Assembly: GCA_965277615.1 (NCBI GenBank)
Contig: CBDIDG010000004.1
Location: 310,001-374,000 of the forward strand
Origin: Bog-532 sp965277615
GTDB lineage: Bacteria; Actinomycetota; Actinomycetes; Streptosporangiales; Streptosporangiaceae
Length of the DNA: 64,000 bases
Reading direction: 5' to 3'
Under the pieces are notes generated by a model, which was not told the origin of the DNA, did not search any database, and saw only the letters and a program-made list of their open reading frames with translations. The position numbers were made by a program, and so were the translations under genes. Shown here one piece after another: positions 34,624 through 42,953 of this stretch; position 1 is the stretch's first letter, and the number at the start of each line of letters is the position of its first letter.

Positions 34624-35570
34624 CCCAGGCCGCGCGCCACGAAGGCGGGACCAGTGAGGAACAGCGGGTCCGGCTGCTGTCGGCGCGGCCCACGGCCCCG
34701 GTACGCATGGTGCTCGACACCGACACCTGGAACGAGATCGACGATCAGTTCGCCCTGGTCCATGTGCTGCTGGCCCCGGACCGCGCTCGGCTGGAGGCGG
34801 TGTACGCGGCCCCGTTCGTCAACTCTCGCGCAGCCACCCCGGCCGAGGGCATGGGCAAGAGCGAGGCCGAGATCCACCGGGTGCTGGACGGGGTGCTGGG
34901 ACTTCGGCCCGACCGCGAGATACCGGTGTTCGCTGGGTCCGACCGCTGGCTGACCGAGGTAGGCGGCCCGGTAACCAGCCCGGCGGCGGATGACCTGATC
35001 GAGCGTTCCCGTCCCGGGGACTCCCCGCTGTACGTGGTGGCCATTGGCGCCCCCACCAACGTTGCGTCGGCCCTGCTGGCCGACCCCACCCTGGCCGAGC
35101 GCATCGTGGTGGTGTGGCTCGGTGGGCACGCCCTGAACTGGGGCACGGCCGCGGAGTTCAATCTCAAGCAGGATCCGGACGCGTCCCGGGTACTGCTCGA
35201 CTCGGGGGTCCCGCTGGTGCTGGTGCCGTGCCTGGGGGTCGCCGACCACATGATCACTTCCAGGGCCGAGATCGACCGCTACGTCCGCCCCGCGGGCGAC
35301 GCAGGCGCGCTACTGGCCGGGCTGTACGACGACTACGTGCCGGACAAGCCAGGCTGGTCCAAGGTGATCTGGGATCTATCGGCGACCGCGTGGGTGCTGG
35401 ACCGGACCTGGCTGGACACCGAATTCACCACCAGCCCGCTGCTCACCCCCAGCCTGACCTGGTCCCGTGACCCCGGGCGGCACCTGATCCTGTCGGCCAC
35501 CCAAGTGAACCGGGACAAGATCTTCGGGGACCTGTTCCGCCGGCTCGCGCAGCACCGGGGGGGTCGCTGA
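34620..35570 (+). CDS. Nucleoside hydrolase-like protein
   Basis: This 316-residue protein is related to inosine/uridine-preferring nucleoside hydrolases. The Ca2+-binding Asp cluster is present near residue 30 as VLDTDTWNEIDDQFALVHVL, a variant of the usual DxDxGxDD. VYAAPFVNSRA, VVAIGAPTNVASALLADP and LGGHALNWGTAAEFNLKQDP match later conserved regions. The Trp-Asn-Glu in place of the usual Pro-Gly spacing may alter substrate choice. The ATG overlaps the ADP-ribosylglycohydrolase stop by 4 bp, so the two act together. Confidence 0.85.
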   Translation: MTQAARHEGGTSEEQRVRLLSARPTAPVRMVLDTDTWNEIDDQFALVHVLLAPDRARLEAVYAAPFVNSRAATPAEGMGKSEAEIHRVLDGVLGLRPDREIPVFAGSDRWLTEVGGPVTSPAADDLIERSRPGDSPLYVVAIGAPTNVASALLADPTLAERIVVVWLGGHALNWGTAAEFNLKQDPDASRVLLDSGVPLVLVPCLGVADHMITSRAEIDRYVRPAGDAGALLAGLYDDYVPDKPGWSKVIWDLSATAWVLDRTWLDTEFTTSPLLTPSLTWSRDPGRHLILSATQVNRDKIFGDLFRRLAQHRGGR

Positions 35571-35571
35571 T

Positions 35572-35670
35572 ATGGCCCCCTCTCGCCTGCTCGGTGCGGT
35601 CAGCCAGTATGTTCTGCGTAACGCGCCGTGTCCCGTGCTGGTGGTACCCAAGACCAGTAAGGCACGATAG
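35572..35670 (+). pseudogene. Universal stress protein C-terminal remnant
   Basis: A 32-codon frame beginning ATG just after the nucleoside hydrolase stop reads MAPSRLLGAVSQYVLR then NAPCPVLVVPKTSKAR. This is the last helix and strand of a UspA-type universal stress protein, whose family end is typically GSVSQYVLRHAPCPVLVV. Everything before that (about 110 residues including the nucleotide site) is missing, so it is a fossil of a deleted gene rather than a working one. Confidence 0.7.
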
Positions 35671-35722
35671 GTCCGGCCGGATCACGTGCCCGGGTAGGCA
35701 AGCCACGAGGAGGAACGGTCTG

Positions 35723-36088
35723 ATGTCTTTGGTTGCAGCCGCTGGGCCGCTGGCATACGAGACGTCGATCACCACCATGTCGGAAAGCGGCCTGATCGTG
35801 CTCTCGATCTGCGCCGTCTTCCTGATGGGCTTCCTGCTGCTGCCGCCGATCCTGGCCGGCCGGGCGCCGCGGCAGAAGGGCCCGGCGTCCCTCCCGCCGC
35901 AGACCGGGCCGGTGCAGGGCGGCGTCCACGCCGGGGACGGCCGCAGCGTCGCGCCGAACCGGACCGCCCCGGCCGAGGTCTACGACCAGGAGGCGGCCGA
36001 CCGGGCCAAGACCGCCCAGGCCACCGTCATTCACGACGACGAAGACGGCGCGGCAGGCGATGAGGCGGGCCCAGCCAGCCGGGAGTAA
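35723..36088 (+). CDS. Small single-pass membrane hypothetical protein
   Basis: This 121-residue protein is not recognised. The ATG has a strong AGGAGGA eight bases upstream. One hydrophobic helix lies near residues 22-42 (SGLIVLSICAVFLMGFLLLPPIL). The rest is Pro/Ala/Gly- and Asp/Glu-rich and probably disordered (AEVYDQEAADRAKTAQATV), ending in an acidic tail. It follows the UspA remnant and precedes the HhH-GPD gene. Function is unknown. Confidence 0.6.
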   Translation: MSLVAAAGPLAYETSITTMSESGLIVLSICAVFLMGFLLLPPILAGRAPRQKGPASLPPQTGPVQGGVHAGDGRSVAPNRTAPAEVYDQEAADRAKTAQATVIHDDEDGAAGDEAGPASRE

Positions 36089-36116
36089 AACGCCGGGAGC
36101 AGGCAAGTAAGCCTGC

Positions 36117-36785
36117 ATGGCTGCCTCACCCTCGTCGGATGCGCTGGTCGCGGAGCTCCTGCAGCGGTTCGGCCGCACCTACGCCCAGGAGGCCGGCATC
36201 CGCCTGGCCGACCAGCCCGCCCCGCTGTACCAGCTGCTGGTGCTGGCCACCCTGATCAGCGCGCGGATTTCGGCGGAGATCGCGGTGGCCGCCGCCCGTG
36301 AGCTGTTCGCGGCCGGCTACCGGACACCGCGGGCCATGGCCGAGGCCAGCTGGCAGGATCGGGTGGACGCGCTGGGCCGCGGGCACTACAAACGCTACGA
36401 CGAGCGCACCGCCACCATGCTGGGCGACGGCGCGGAGCTGCTGACCGAGCGCTGGCACGGTGATCTGCGGCGGCTGCGCGATGAGGCTGACGGCGCGGTG
36501 GGTGGGGTCGCGGGGCGGCTGGAGGAGTTTCCCGGCATCGGGCCGGCCGGCGCGTCCGTGTTCCTGCGCGAGGCGCAAGCCGTGTGGCCGTCGGTGGCCC
36601 CGTACGTGGACGAACGCGTGCAAACGGGTGCCCGCGAGCTCGGCCTGCCCACCGGCCGGGACGCGCTGGCCCGGCTGGCTGGATCGGACCAGGACCTGGC
36701 CCGGCTGGCCGCGGCGCTGGTCCGGGTCACGCTGACGAAGAATGCTGCCGATCAGGTACGGCAGGCTGCTCAGGATCGCGGCTGA
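36117..36785 (+). CDS. HhH-GPD family protein (endonuclease III-like)
   Basis: This 222-residue protein has the endonuclease III-type helical fold: LYQLLVLATLISARISAEIAVAAARELF and a helix-hairpin-helix near residue 140 (LEEFPGIGPAGASVFLREAQ). The usual catalytic Lys within LPGVGRKTA and the C-terminal Cys cluster for a [4Fe-4S] are not seen, so glycosylase activity is uncertain. The pattern is like small actinobacterial endonuclease III homologues. It converges with an MFS gene and their 3' ends overlap by 59 bp. Confidence 0.75.
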   Translation: MAASPSSDALVAELLQRFGRTYAQEAGIRLADQPAPLYQLLVLATLISARISAEIAVAAARELFAAGYRTPRAMAEASWQDRVDALGRGHYKRYDERTATMLGDGAELLTERWHGDLRRLRDEADGAVGGVAGRLEEFPGIGPAGASVFLREAQAVWPSVAPYVDERVQTGARELGLPTGRDALARLAGSDQDLARLAAALVRVTLTKNAADQVRQAAQDRG

Positions 36786-37959
36786 CCTCGGCTCGGGTGG
36801 GGATGGCCAGGATGGCTACCGCCGGGAACAGGGTGGCCAGCCCGAACGCCCCGCCGTAACCGGCCAGCCCGATGAGCTGGGCCAGGACGGGCGGCGTGGC
36901 CGCCGCGGCCAGGTTCTGGCCGGTGTTCTGCACCCCCAGGGCCCGGCCCGCCCAGGCCAGGCCGGCCAGCTCGGCCACCGCGGTGAAGGCCAGCCCGTTC
37001 GTGCTCACCGACAGGGCGACCGCGAGCAGCAGGGCGACCACGGCCAGCGGGGAACGCGACCACATGCCCAGCGCGGTCAGCCCCATCACCGCGGTGACCA
37101 CGACGGCCAGCCAGCGCATGGGGCGCAGCCGACTGCCGGCCCAGTCCGACCACTTGCCCGCGGCGATCCGGGTCAGCGCGCCGGCCAGGTTCGCGACCGC
37201 GATCACCCGGCCCGCCTCCACCGCGCTCCAGCCCCGGCTGGCGACCAGGTACTCCAGGGCGAACCCGGTGGTGGCGAACTGCGGCACCACCAGCAGCGTG
37301 CTGGCCGCGTGGATACGCCACAGCGTGGGCACCCGGTACGGGTTCCGGGCCGGGGCGGCGGTAGCCCGGGCCGGTCGGGGCGGGTCCACCGCGAACAACG
37401 CGACCGCGACCGCCGCGGCCAGGCACAGCCCGCCGCAGGCCTCGATGGCACCGGACAGGCCCGCGTGCGCGGCCAGCGCGGGCAGGCTGGCCGCGGCGAT
37501 CATGGTGCCCAGCGGCTGGGCGGTCTGCCGGGCGCCCATGGCCAGCCCGCGTTCTGAGGCATCGAACCAGCCCAGGACCAGCCGGCCGCTGGCCGCGTTG
37601 ACCGACGCCCCGCCGGCCCCGGCGCAGGCTAGTAGCACGCCGAAGCCGACCGGGCCGACGTGGCCGGCGTGGCCGGACAGCTGGGCCGCGGCGATCAGGC
37701 CGCCGGCGGCGATAGCCAGCCCGGCGGTGATCACCACCCGCTCCCCGTACCGGTCGGCGGCAGCGCCCCACCCGACCAGGGCCACGATCACGCCGGCCAG
37801 CGGCGCGGAGGCCAGCGTGCTGGCCCCGGTCAGCGACAGCCCGAACTGCTGGCGCAGGTCCGGGATCAGGTACGGCAGCCCGTAGAGGAACACGCAGCTG
37901 GCCGCCTGGGCGCTCATGCCCAGGGCCAGGATCCACCACCTGCGCCGGTCAGCTGCCAT
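36727..37959 (-). CDS. MFS transporter
   Basis: This 410-residue protein has about 12 membrane helices, split 6+6 around residue 200. The MFS loop motif appears as GWGAAADRYGERVV between helices 2 and 3, and RLVLGWFDASERGLAMGARQTAQPLG matches the helix 4-5 region of major facilitator exporters. The substrate cannot be inferred. Upstream (37960-38000) lies AT-richer sequence that could hold its promoter. Its last 20 codons overlap the HhH-GPD gene on the other strand. Confidence 0.85.
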   Translation of the reverse strand: MAADRRRWWILALGMSAQAASCVFLYGLPYLIPDLRQQFGLSLTGASTLASAPLAGVIVALVGWGAAADRYGERVVITAGLAIAAGGLIAAAQLSGHAGHVGPVGFGVLLACAGAGGASVNAASGRLVLGWFDASERGLAMGARQTAQPLGTMIAAASLPALAAHAGLSGAIEACGGLCLAAAVAVALFAVDPPRPARATAAPARNPYRVPTLWRIHAASTLLVVPQFATTGFALEYLVASRGWSAVEAGRVIAVANLAGALTRIAAGKWSDWAGSRLRPMRWLAVVVTAVMGLTALGMWSRSPLAVVALLLAVALSVSTNGLAFTAVAELAGLAWAGRALGVQNTGQNLAAAATPPVLAQLIGLAGYGGAFGLATLFPAVAILAIPTRAEVSRDPEQPAVPDRQHSSSA

Positions 37960-38259
37960 GAGCCGACCTTAGCGACCATCTCACTAAGAGAGAAAGTTTG
38001 TCTCACATATCGGACGGTGAGAGTAGTCGGTGAGCGGTGGGCTCGAGCTCGCTGTGTTCGGTGGCGCCTTGGGTGATTACGGAGGCCACGGTGGCGGCGC
38101 CGCGTGGTCCCGGGCGGACATCACCCACCCGCACCATTAAACCCAGCGTCCTCGAAACTCCCGGACCCCTACGGGGGCAAAGGTAACGGCTCCTGGCCTG
38201 GGAGCGGAGCACGGCCCGGGAGCTTGGCACACACGGGCCGCCGGGGCGACAATGCCCGA
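37960..38259. other. Intergenic region, no gene seen
   Basis: About 300 bases between the divergent MFS and hypothetical genes. The first 70 bases are relatively AT-rich (AAGAGAGAAAGTTTGTCTCAC) and may hold promoters. No RNA gene or clear hairpin terminator was seen. Confidence 0.5.
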
Positions 38260-38856
38260 ATGGCTCGTTATGACAGCGGGGGCCGGTTGCTGCGGCGGCT
38301 GCTCTTCATGTCCGCTCTGGACGGGACCAGGCCGTCGGGGATATCCGAATGGGTGTCCCCGATCGCCCCCGTTGTTGCCCAGGCCGCCGTCGGGGCCGGG
38401 CACTGGGCCGCCGGGCGCCGGCAGCGGGCCCTGGCCGCGTGGACGGGCGCTGCTGGCTTCGGGTTGGTGGCGTGGGGCCTTGGCACGGAAGCGCCGACCC
38501 AGGCCGAGGCGCAACAGTACATCGAGCAGCAAAAGGACCTGATGCGCAAGCGGGGCCTAGAGGTGCCGGCTACCGCCGCGCAGACCTTCACGGCCCGCCA
38601 GCGATCGCTGAACACCCTGTACGGCGTGGCTGGCCCGGTCGTGGGGACAGTCCTCCGCGTGCGGCACGGCCTGAGCCACCCACCGCGGCTGACGGTGGGC
38701 GCAATCGCCGACGAAGCCTGGACCGTCGGGTTCTATGGCCTGCGGGTGCCCCGGGCCGTGCAGCGGCACAGGCCGAGGATCGCCGTCGGCTCAGCCCTGG
38801 TCGTAGCCGGATCGATAGCCCGGCTGCGGGCAGCATCGGCTGAACCGCTCCAGTGA
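38260..38856 (+). CDS. Hypothetical protein
   Basis: This 198-residue protein is not recognised. It starts ARYDSGGRLLRRLLFMSALDG and has two weakly hydrophobic stretches (AAVGAGHWAAGRRQRALAAW, AAGFGLVAWGLGTEAP). A helical middle (EAQQYIEQQKDLMRKRGLEV) follows, and another mildly hydrophobic part (RIAVGSALVVAGSIARLRA) lies near the end. No catalytic motif is visible. ATG 38260 is chosen over the earlier 38104 because the upstream 52 codons are Gly/Pro/Ser-rich and look non-coding. It may be a peripheral membrane protein. Confidence 0.5.
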   Translation: MARYDSGGRLLRRLLFMSALDGTRPSGISEWVSPIAPVVAQAAVGAGHWAAGRRQRALAAWTGAAGFGLVAWGLGTEAPTQAEAQQYIEQQKDLMRKRGLEVPATAAQTFTARQRSLNTLYGVAGPVVGTVLRVRHGLSHPPRLTVGAIADEAWTVGFYGLRVPRAVQRHRPRIAVGSALVVAGSIARLRAASAEPLQ

Positions 38857-38962
38857 CAGCAGGCGGAGACGGCACCGTTGGCGACTTCGGTGCTGTGGTG
38901 GGCGCTGAGCGGTCCGGGCGGGCGGGAGTATGGGCACGCCGGGCGGGAGGCTTCTTGCTGTA

Positions 38963-40228
38963 TCAGTGAGTCCAGCCGGGGATGGGGTGGGGGGCAAGGA
39001 AGTCGCGGACGGCGGTGGCGATGCGGTCCAGGGCCTCATCGTCGTTCTTGGTGGCGGCGGTGATGGCCTCGTCGATCCAGGCCGCGATCGGGGCCATGTC
39101 GTCCTCGCGCAGGCCCCGGGTGGTGATGGCCGGGGTGCCGAGGCGGATGCCGGAGGGGTCGAACGGCTTGCGCGGGTCGTACGGGACGGTGTTGTAGTTC
39201 AGCTCGATGCCGGCCCGGTCCAGGGCGCGGGCGGCGGGCTTGCCCCCGATGCCCTGGCGGGTCAGGTCGGCCAGGATCAGGTGGTTGTCGGTGCCGCCGG
39301 ACACCAGGTCATAACCTCGTTCGGCCAGCGCGGTGGCCAGAGCGCGGGCGTTGGCCACGACCTGGCGGGCGTAATCACGGAAGGCGGGCTGGGACGCCTC
39401 GTGCAGGGCGACCGCGATGGCGGCCGTGGTGTGGTCGTGCGGGCCGCCCTGCAGGCCGGGGAACACCGCCTTGTCCAGGGCGGGAGCGTGCTCGGCGGTC
39501 GACATGATCATGGCGCCGCGGGGGCCGCGCAGGGTCTTGTGGGTGGTGGTGGTGATCACGGGCGCGTAGCCGACCGGGGACGGGTGGGCGCCCCCGGCGA
39601 TCAGGCCGGCTATGTGGGCGATGTCGGCCACCAGGACCGCGCCCACCTCGGCCGCGATCTCGGCGAAGGCGGGGAAGTCGATGGTGCGCGGGATCGCGGT
39701 GCCACCGCAGAAGATGATCTTCGGGTGCTCGCGGCGGGCCAGGTCGCGGACCTCGTCCAGGTCCACCCGCCCGGTGTCGCGCCGGACGTCGTACTGCACG
39801 CTGTGGAACCACTTGCCGGTGACCGAGACCGGCCAGCCGTGGGTCAGGTGGCCGCCCATCGGCAGCGACATGCCCATAATCGTGTCGCCGGGCTGGACGA
39901 AGGCCAGGTAGACGGCCAGGTTCGCGGGCGAGCCCGAGTAGGGCTGGACGTTGGCGTGCTCGACGCCGAACAGGGTCTGGGCCCGCTGGATGGCCAGGGT
40001 CTCGATGACGTCGATGAACTGCTGACCCTCGTAGTACCGGCGGCCCGGGTAACCCTCGGAGTACTTGTTGGTCAGGACCGAGCCGGACGCCTGCAGCACG
40101 GCCAGCGACACGTAGTTCTCCGACGGGATGAGCCGGATCTTCTCGTACTCGCGGCGGGCCTCGTGCTCGATCAGGTCCGCGATCTCCGGATCGGTGCGGG
40201 CCACGTGCGGGATGGGCGGCTGGTGCAT
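38963..40228 (-). CDS. glyA: Serine hydroxymethyltransferase
   Basis: This 421-residue PLP enzyme interconverts serine and glycine and charges tetrahydrofolate with a one-carbon unit. Diagnostic blocks are IRLIPSENYVSLAVLQASGS, NKYSEGYPGRRYYEGQQF, ANVQPYSGSPANLAVY, VLVADIAHIAGLIAGG, and the PLP-binding Lys in ITTTTHKTLRGPRGAMIM, followed by FPGLQGGPHDH. AGGAGG is placed five bases before the ATG. It diverges from the nucleoside hydrolase. The catalytic set looks complete. Confidence 0.95.
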   Translation of the reverse strand: MHQPPIPHVARTDPEIADLIEHEARREYEKIRLIPSENYVSLAVLQASGSVLTNKYSEGYPGRRYYEGQQFIDVIETLAIQRAQTLFGVEHANVQPYSGSPANLAVYLAFVQPGDTIMGMSLPMGGHLTHGWPVSVTGKWFHSVQYDVRRDTGRVDLDEVRDLARREHPKIIFCGGTAIPRTIDFPAFAEIAAEVGAVLVADIAHIAGLIAGGAHPSPVGYAPVITTTTHKTLRGPRGAMIMSTAEHAPALDKAVFPGLQGGPHDHTTAAIAVALHEASQPAFRDYARQVVANARALATALAERGYDLVSGGTDNHLILADLTRQGIGGKPAARALDRAGIELNYNTVPYDPRKPFDPSGIRLGTPAITTRGLREDDMAPIAAWIDEAITAATKNDDEALDRIATAVRDFLAPHPIPGWTH

Positions 40229-40329
40229 GGCGACCTCCTGGGCACGAGGTTACAAGCGGGCCAGGGCCAGCGGCAGGCACAGTGGAGGGCACAGCGGCAG
40301 GGCCGGGCACGGGCGGGTACGGTCGAGGG

Positions 40330-41340
40330 GTGGCGAAGAAGATCATTCTGGACTGTGACCCCGGCATCGACGACGCGCTGGCTATCGCCTTCGCGGTCGG
40401 CTCACCGGACCTGGACCTGATCGGCATCACCAGCGTGGCCGGGAACGTGGGGATCGACCTGACCACCTCCAACGCGCAGCGGGTGTGCGAGTTCATCGGC
40501 GCGACCGGGATACCGGTCACCCGGGGCAGCGCCGCGCCGCTGCTGCGGGCGCCGATCGACGCCCGGCTGGTGCACGGGGACAGCGGGCTCGGCGGCGCCC
40601 GGCTGCCCGACCCGGTCAGCCGGCCCGCGGGCGGGCACGCCATCGACTACCTGATCGAGACGATCAAGGCCGCGCCGGGCGAGATCACCCTGGTGGCCAC
40701 GGGCCCGCTGACCAACATCGCGCTGGCTGTGCACCGCGAGCCGCGGCTGGTCAACCTGGTCAGCGACTTCGTGATCATGGGCGGCTCGGCCACCCGAGGC
40801 AACGTCACGCCCGCGGCCGAGTTCAACATCGGCGCCGACCCGGAGGCCGCAGCGGTGGTGTTCCGCGCGGGCTGGACTGTGACCATGGTCGGGCTCGACG
40901 TCACGCTGCAGGCCCGGGCGACGGCCGCGGTCCGTGACCGGCTGGCCCCGCTCGGCCCGCTGGCCACCGAGCTGGTGCTACCCGGGCTGGACCAGTACGC
41001 CACCGACGCGGACCCGCTGGCCGCGACCCCGCTGGCCGACGGCGCGGCGGGGGGCGCGGCGACGAGCAGCGAGGCCGCCGACGGGCTGGGGCCGGCCGTG
41101 CACGACGTGGTGGCGATGGCCTACGCCGCCTCCCCCGGCCTGCTGGGCTGCCTGCCCGCCCGGGTCGAGGTGGAGACCGTGGGCCAGTGGACCGCGGGGA
41201 TGACCGTAACCGACTTCGCCGCCCCGGCCGCGGAGCAGAATGCGCTGGTGGCCACGGCGATCGACGTGGCCGGCTTCTGGGACCGGGTGCTGGACAGTTA
41301 TCACCGGGTCGCGGCGACTATGAAAACACCCAGTTTGTGA
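40330..41340 (+). CDS. Nucleoside hydrolase (IUNH family)
   Basis: This 336-residue protein hydrolyses N-ribosyl bonds of nucleosides. The metal-binding cluster is IILDCDPGIDDALAIAFAVG at the N-terminus. Other blocks are ITSVAGNVGIDLTTSNAQRV, HGDSGLGGARLP, LVATGPLTNIALAVHREP, VIMGGSATRGNVTPAAEFNIGADPEAA and the late His (AVHDVVAMAYAA) that acts on the leaving base. GTG 40330 is used; the upstream frame to 40282 is Gly-rich leader. The stop codon lies in a perfect inverted repeat (41332-41350). Confidence 0.9.
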   Translation: MAKKIILDCDPGIDDALAIAFAVGSPDLDLIGITSVAGNVGIDLTTSNAQRVCEFIGATGIPVTRGSAAPLLRAPIDARLVHGDSGLGGARLPDPVSRPAGGHAIDYLIETIKAAPGEITLVATGPLTNIALAVHREPRLVNLVSDFVIMGGSATRGNVTPAAEFNIGADPEAAAVVFRAGWTVTMVGLDVTLQARATAAVRDRLAPLGPLATELVLPGLDQYATDADPLAATPLADGAAGGAATSSEAADGLGPAVHDVVAMAYAASPGLLGCLPARVEVETVGQWTAGMTVTDFAAPAAEQNALVATAIDVAGFWDRVLDSYHRVAATMKTPSL

Positions 41341-41350
41341 AACACAAACT
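41332..41350. promoter_or_regulatory. Inverted repeat AGTTTGTG-N3-CACAAACT
   Basis: A perfect 8-3-8 palindrome overlaps the stop of the nucleoside hydrolase, 235 bp from the DUF397 gene end. Its core TTGTGAAACACAA resembles two sites upstream of the Scr1-type regulator and the methyltransferase gene, so it may bind the same regulator. Confidence 0.45.
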
Positions 41351-41533
41351 ACGATTTCTGAGGCGCGTTTCGCATTTTTCTGAAAATGAGTCCGGCAGCA
41401 GGCCCGCATTTATTGCGGCTAATACGGGCGAACATATTCGCTATGGCAGCAAACAAATGGCACGTGTACAGTCACAGGCGCGGCGGAAACTCATTGCAGA
41501 CCGCCCGGCCTTTGAGACAGGCCAGTAAGTGGA

Positions 41534-41566
41534 TGAATCCCCCGGGATTGCCCCCCGGGGGATTCA
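41534..41566. terminator. Strong hairpin terminator between convergent genes
   Basis: TGAATCCCCCGGG (41534-41546) pairs perfectly over 13 bp with CCCGGGGGATTCA (41554-41566) around a 7-base loop. It lies 18 bp beyond the DUF397 stop and also downstream of the nucleoside hydrolase, so it can act in both directions. No long U tract follows, as is common in actinobacteria. Confidence 0.75.
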
Positions 41567-41584
41567 CCGACCTGACGACGGCGA

Positions 41585-41785
41585 TCAGATGTCGTAGCGT
41601 CCGTCCTTGACGTCGGCCAGGAACGCGGCGAAGACCGCCCGGTCAACGACGTGGGCCCCGCCTTCGGGGCGCTTGCTGTCACGGACGGCGGTTACGCCGT
41701 CCAGGTTGGCCGCGATCTCCACGCAGCCCCCGTTGTGTGCACTGCGGCGGGCCTTCCGCCAGTCGGCTTGAGACAGGTCGATCAT
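41585..41785 (-). CDS. DUF397 protein (first copy)
   Basis: This 66-residue protein has the DUF397 pattern: LSQADWRKARRSAHNGGCVEIA, VRDSKRPEGGAHVVDRAVFAAFLADVKDGRYD. DUF397 proteins are small partners of Scr1/WhiJ-like helix-turn-helix regulators in actinomycetes, often linked to development. I use ATG 41785, just 4 bp after the regulator's stop, giving a normal family length. The frame upstream to 41857 lies inside the regulator gene. Confidence 0.88.
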   Translation of the reverse strand: MIDLSQADWRKARRSAHNGGCVEIAANLDGVTAVRDSKRPEGGAHVVDRAVFAAFLADVKDGRYDI

Positions 41786-41789
41786 GGGC

Positions 41790-42641
41790 TCACTCCAGTT
41801 GGTCAGCGAGATGCTCGAGGTAGTCCACCGTGTCGCCGGGGTCGAGCGCCCCGTCACACGCGCGCTTGAACGACTGGACGTAGCCGTTCACGGCTTCCCG
41901 CTTGTTCACCTCCTCGATGGTGTAGTCGGTCTCTACGAAGACCAGGCTGGGATCCTGGCCGCCAAAGCCGAAGAGGTTGATCATCGAGAAGGCGCCGCTG
42001 GGCGGGCCGTCCTGGAAGCGCTGCACCCGCAGCTCGACGCTGGGGTGCCGGGCCAGCTCGATCAGGTGCGCGACCTGCTCCTGACGGTCGCTGCCGGTGC
42101 CCCAGCGGTACAGAAGCGACGCCTCGGTGATCACCGCGGTCAGCTTGGGGGCGGTGCCGTCGGAGCGGTCCAGGGTCTCCTGCCGCCGCAGCCGGGCCTC
42201 CAGCGCCTTGCGCCGCCACTGCGGTGGCCGCGGGCCGGTCCGCAGCAGCGCTTCGATGTAGGCCTCGGTCTGCAGCAGCCCGGGCAGGATCAGCGGCATG
42301 AACACGCCGATGCTGGTGGCGTCGTTTTCGTAGCCGGGGAATTCGCTGTCGAAGATTTCCGGGAAATCCCGCCACCAGGGCCGGGCCCGCGCCTTCATGG
42401 CCAGCTCTTCGACCTCTTCGGCCGCGCCGCCGGAGACCCCGTAGATGCGCAGCAGGTCCCGAACGTCGCTCATCTCGGGGCGCTTCCACTGGTTGGCTTC
42501 GAACCGGCCCACCTTGCCGCGGCCCCAGTTGAGAATGTCACACACGTGGTTAGCGGTGTAATCCGAGGCCACGCGCAGTTCGGAGAGTCGCTCCGACAAC
42601 CGGCGCTTGGCGATGGTAGCCCCGTAGGCGTCGTCGGTCAT
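41790..42641 (-). CDS. Scr1/WhiJ-type helix-turn-helix regulator (XRE with DUF5753)
   Basis: This 283-residue protein has an N-terminal XRE helix-turn-helix (RLSERLSELRVASDYTANHVCDILNWGRGKVGRFEANQWKRPEMSD). After it comes the ~180-residue DUF5753 domain typical of Scr1-family regulators (MPLILPGLLQTEAYIEALL, WRRKALEARLRRQETLDR, EASLLYRW). ATG 42641 has AGGAGG nine bases upstream. A TTG at 42662 lies on that ribosome site and is rejected. The regulator is flanked by DUF397 genes on both sides, the classic arrangement. A TTGTGAATCGCAA site lies ~52 bp upstream of its start. Confidence 0.9.
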   Translation of the reverse strand: MTDDAYGATIAKRRLSERLSELRVASDYTANHVCDILNWGRGKVGRFEANQWKRPEMSDVRDLLRIYGVSGGAAEEVEELAMKARARPWWRDFPEIFDSEFPGYENDATSIGVFMPLILPGLLQTEAYIEALLRTGPRPPQWRRKALEARLRRQETLDRSDGTAPKLTAVITEASLLYRWGTGSDRQEQVAHLIELARHPSVELRVQRFQDGPPSGAFSMINLFGFGGQDPSLVFVETDYTIEEVNKREAVNGYVQSFKRACDGALDPGDTVDYLEHLADQLE

Positions 42642-42692
42642 AGTGGCCGACCTCCTTGACAATTTCTGCCCCTGCGCTTGAGGGTACCCAAA

Positions 42693-42705
42693 TTGCGATT
42701 CACAA
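42693..42705 (-). promoter_or_regulatory. Candidate operator TTGTGAATCGCAA
   Basis: This 13-bp near-palindrome ends ~52 bp upstream of the Scr1-type regulator start. It shares TTGTG-N3-CRCAA form with the sites at 43819-43831 and 41332-41350, suggesting a common binding protein, perhaps the regulator itself. Confidence 0.45.
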
Positions 42706-42707
42706 AT

Positions 42708-42953
42708 CTAGGGGGCAAGGCTGACAGCGTCATCGAATTCGCCTTTCCTGGCCCCGTCCAGAAAGCACTCCCACTCGTTCCGGTCGAAGACCAGCACCCG
42801 GCCGTCGGGATCGGCCGCCACCCGCATCAGCACCCAGTCCTGAGAGCTGGCCCGGGCGAAGGCGACCTCGATGGCCCCGGCACCGTCGCCGGAGCGCTGC
42901 CAGTGCTGGGCACCCGGGTCGAGGCCGAGGTCGCCCGGAGTGGGCTTGGCCAT
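42708..42953 (-). CDS. DUF397 protein (second copy)
   Basis: This 81-residue protein matches DUF397: HWQRSGDGAGAIEVAFARASS, VLMRVAADPDGRVLVFDRNEW, ECFLDGARKGEFD. The start is ATG 42953 (a GTG lies one codon earlier), overlapping the methyltransferase stop, so the two are coupled. It is divergent in sequence from the first DUF397 protein, which may reflect partnering with different regulators. Confidence 0.88.
   Translation of the reverse strand: MAKPTPGDLGLDPGAQHWQRSGDGAGAIEVAFARASSQDWVLMRVAADPDGRVLVFDRNEWECFLDGARKGEFDDAVSLAP

Noticed and set aside
38930..40420. Long plus-strand open frame of about 496 codons
   Set aside because: It is antisense to glyA, has no family similarity and has the Gly/Arg/Val-rich composition typical of the shadow of a GC-rich gene.
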